A DNA stretch of 5,463 nucleotides, taken from the NCBI GenBank assembly GCA_028691155.1, contig JAQUZV010000168.1, forward strand, positions 1 through 5,463, read 5' to 3'. The position numbers and the translations under genes are program-made. The notes beneath the pieces are model-generated. The model worked only from the letters and a program-made list of their open reading frames with translations. It was not told where the DNA came from and did not search any database. Of this stretch, positions 4,971-5,463 are shown piece by piece (positions within the stretch are counted from its first letter, which is position 1; every line of letters begins with the position of its first letter). This stretch comes from Victivallales bacterium (GTDB lineage: Bacteria > Verrucomicrobiota > Lentisphaeria > Victivallales > SZUA-371).

Positions 4971-5463
4971 ATGCCGGTCGCCAATGCCACGGTTGCAAAC
5001 CGAAGATTTATCTCGTTGATTGTGGTGGTCTCCATGTCGTTCATGGCGACACTGGACGCCAGCATCGTCAATATCGCCCTGCCGGTGATGGCGAAAAGTC
5101 TCGCCGCTCCGCTCGCTTCCATCGAATGGGTTATCGCCAGTTATGTCATGATCATTTGTTCCACCCTGCTTCTGTTCGGACGACTGGGCGACATCATGGG
5201 CAAATCGCGAATTTTCAGTTACGGCACGCTGCTGTTCACCTTGGGAACGCTGTTGTGCGGCTGTTGCCGTTCGCTGCTGCCGCTGATTGTCTGCCGCTTC
5301 ATTCAGGGCGTGGGAGCTTCCGCCTATATGGCCAACAATCAGGGCATCGTCACCCAGCTTTATCCCCGTGAGGAACGGGGCAAAGCGCTGGGAATCCTGG
5401 CTGCGGCGGTAGCGCTCGGTACCATGGTCGGGGCACCGCTGGGCGGATTCATCGTTTCGGCAC
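4971..5463 (+). CDS. MFS transporter, DHA2 (EmrB/QacA, 14-TM) type, 3' end outside the window
   Basis: The frame is open from the ATG at 4971 to the window edge, giving 164 complete codons. AGAGGA (4957-4962) lies 8 bases before the start. This family moves drugs or small organic compounds out of the cell, driven by proton entry. A short N-terminal tail precedes TM1, which holds the DHA2 motif LDASIVNIALP (28-38). MFS motif A follows in the TM2-TM3 loop, GRLGDIMGKSRIF (70-82), then motif B in TM4, RFIQGVGAS (109-117), and motif C in TM5, ALGTMVGAPLGGF (148-160), which marks antiporters. A cysteine cluster, C96-G-C98-C99, sits at the TM3 end. Roughly five of the expected 14 segments are visible. 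Its own promoter suggests a separate transcript. Substrate cannot be told; efflux of a toxic compound would fit the neighbourhood. Confidence 0.9.
   Translation, partial: MPVANATVANRRFISLIVVVSMSFMATLDASIVNIALPVMAKSLAAPLASIEWVIASYVMIICSTLLLFGRLGDIMGKSRIFSYGTLLFTLGTLLCGCCRSLLPLIVCRFIQGVGASAYMANNQGIVTQLYPREERGKALGILAAAVALGTMVGAPLGGFIVSA

Overview
The window comes from a bacterium of fairly high GC content (mid-to-upper 50s by eye), with clear Shine-Dalgarno sites and sigma70-type promoters. The flavodoxin carries an export signal and the gene mix suggests a diderm anaerobe or facultative anaerobe, but the sequence does not fix a taxon. No RNA gene, insertion sequence, CRISPR array or replication origin was seen.

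Layout. (1) Bases 2-700, + strand: the 3' part of a polytopic membrane protein of the COG4705 type, built from four copies of one repeat. (2) Bases 737-1210, - strand: a 157-residue MerR-family regulator, convergent with gene 1. A hairpin at 725-751 sits at the junction. (3) Bases 1211-1411: a divergent regulatory region with two closely related 15-bp inverted repeats. One lies at the regulator's own promoter, the other between the -35 and -10 boxes of the divergent operon. (4) Bases 1412-3160, + strand: a short (582-residue) 1-deoxyxylulose-5-phosphate synthase-like ThDP enzyme. (5) Bases 3183-3767: an exported flavodoxin, 22 bases downstream of (4). (6) Bases 3848-4816 plus stop: a two-unit carboxymuconolactone decarboxylase (CMD) fused to a C-terminal cupin, separated from (5) by a perfect 11-bp hairpin. 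(7) From 4971 to the window end: the N-terminal third of a DHA2-type (14-TM) MFS transporter with its own promoter.

How it may work together. The regulator keeps the cysteine that AdhR/NmlR-type MerR proteins use to sense aldehydes and other thiol-reactive molecules. A duplicated operator suggests it controls itself and the divergent ThDP-enzyme/flavodoxin operon, perhaps with read-through into the CMD-cupin gene. The ThDP enzyme has the cofactor-binding and catalytic residues of DXS but appears to lack the two arginines that hold the phosphate of glyceraldehyde 3-phosphate, so its acceptor may be a different aldehyde. An inducible response to reactive carbonyls or electrophiles is the most economical reading. 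That is inference: only the regulator, operators, enzyme folds and gene order are seen directly.
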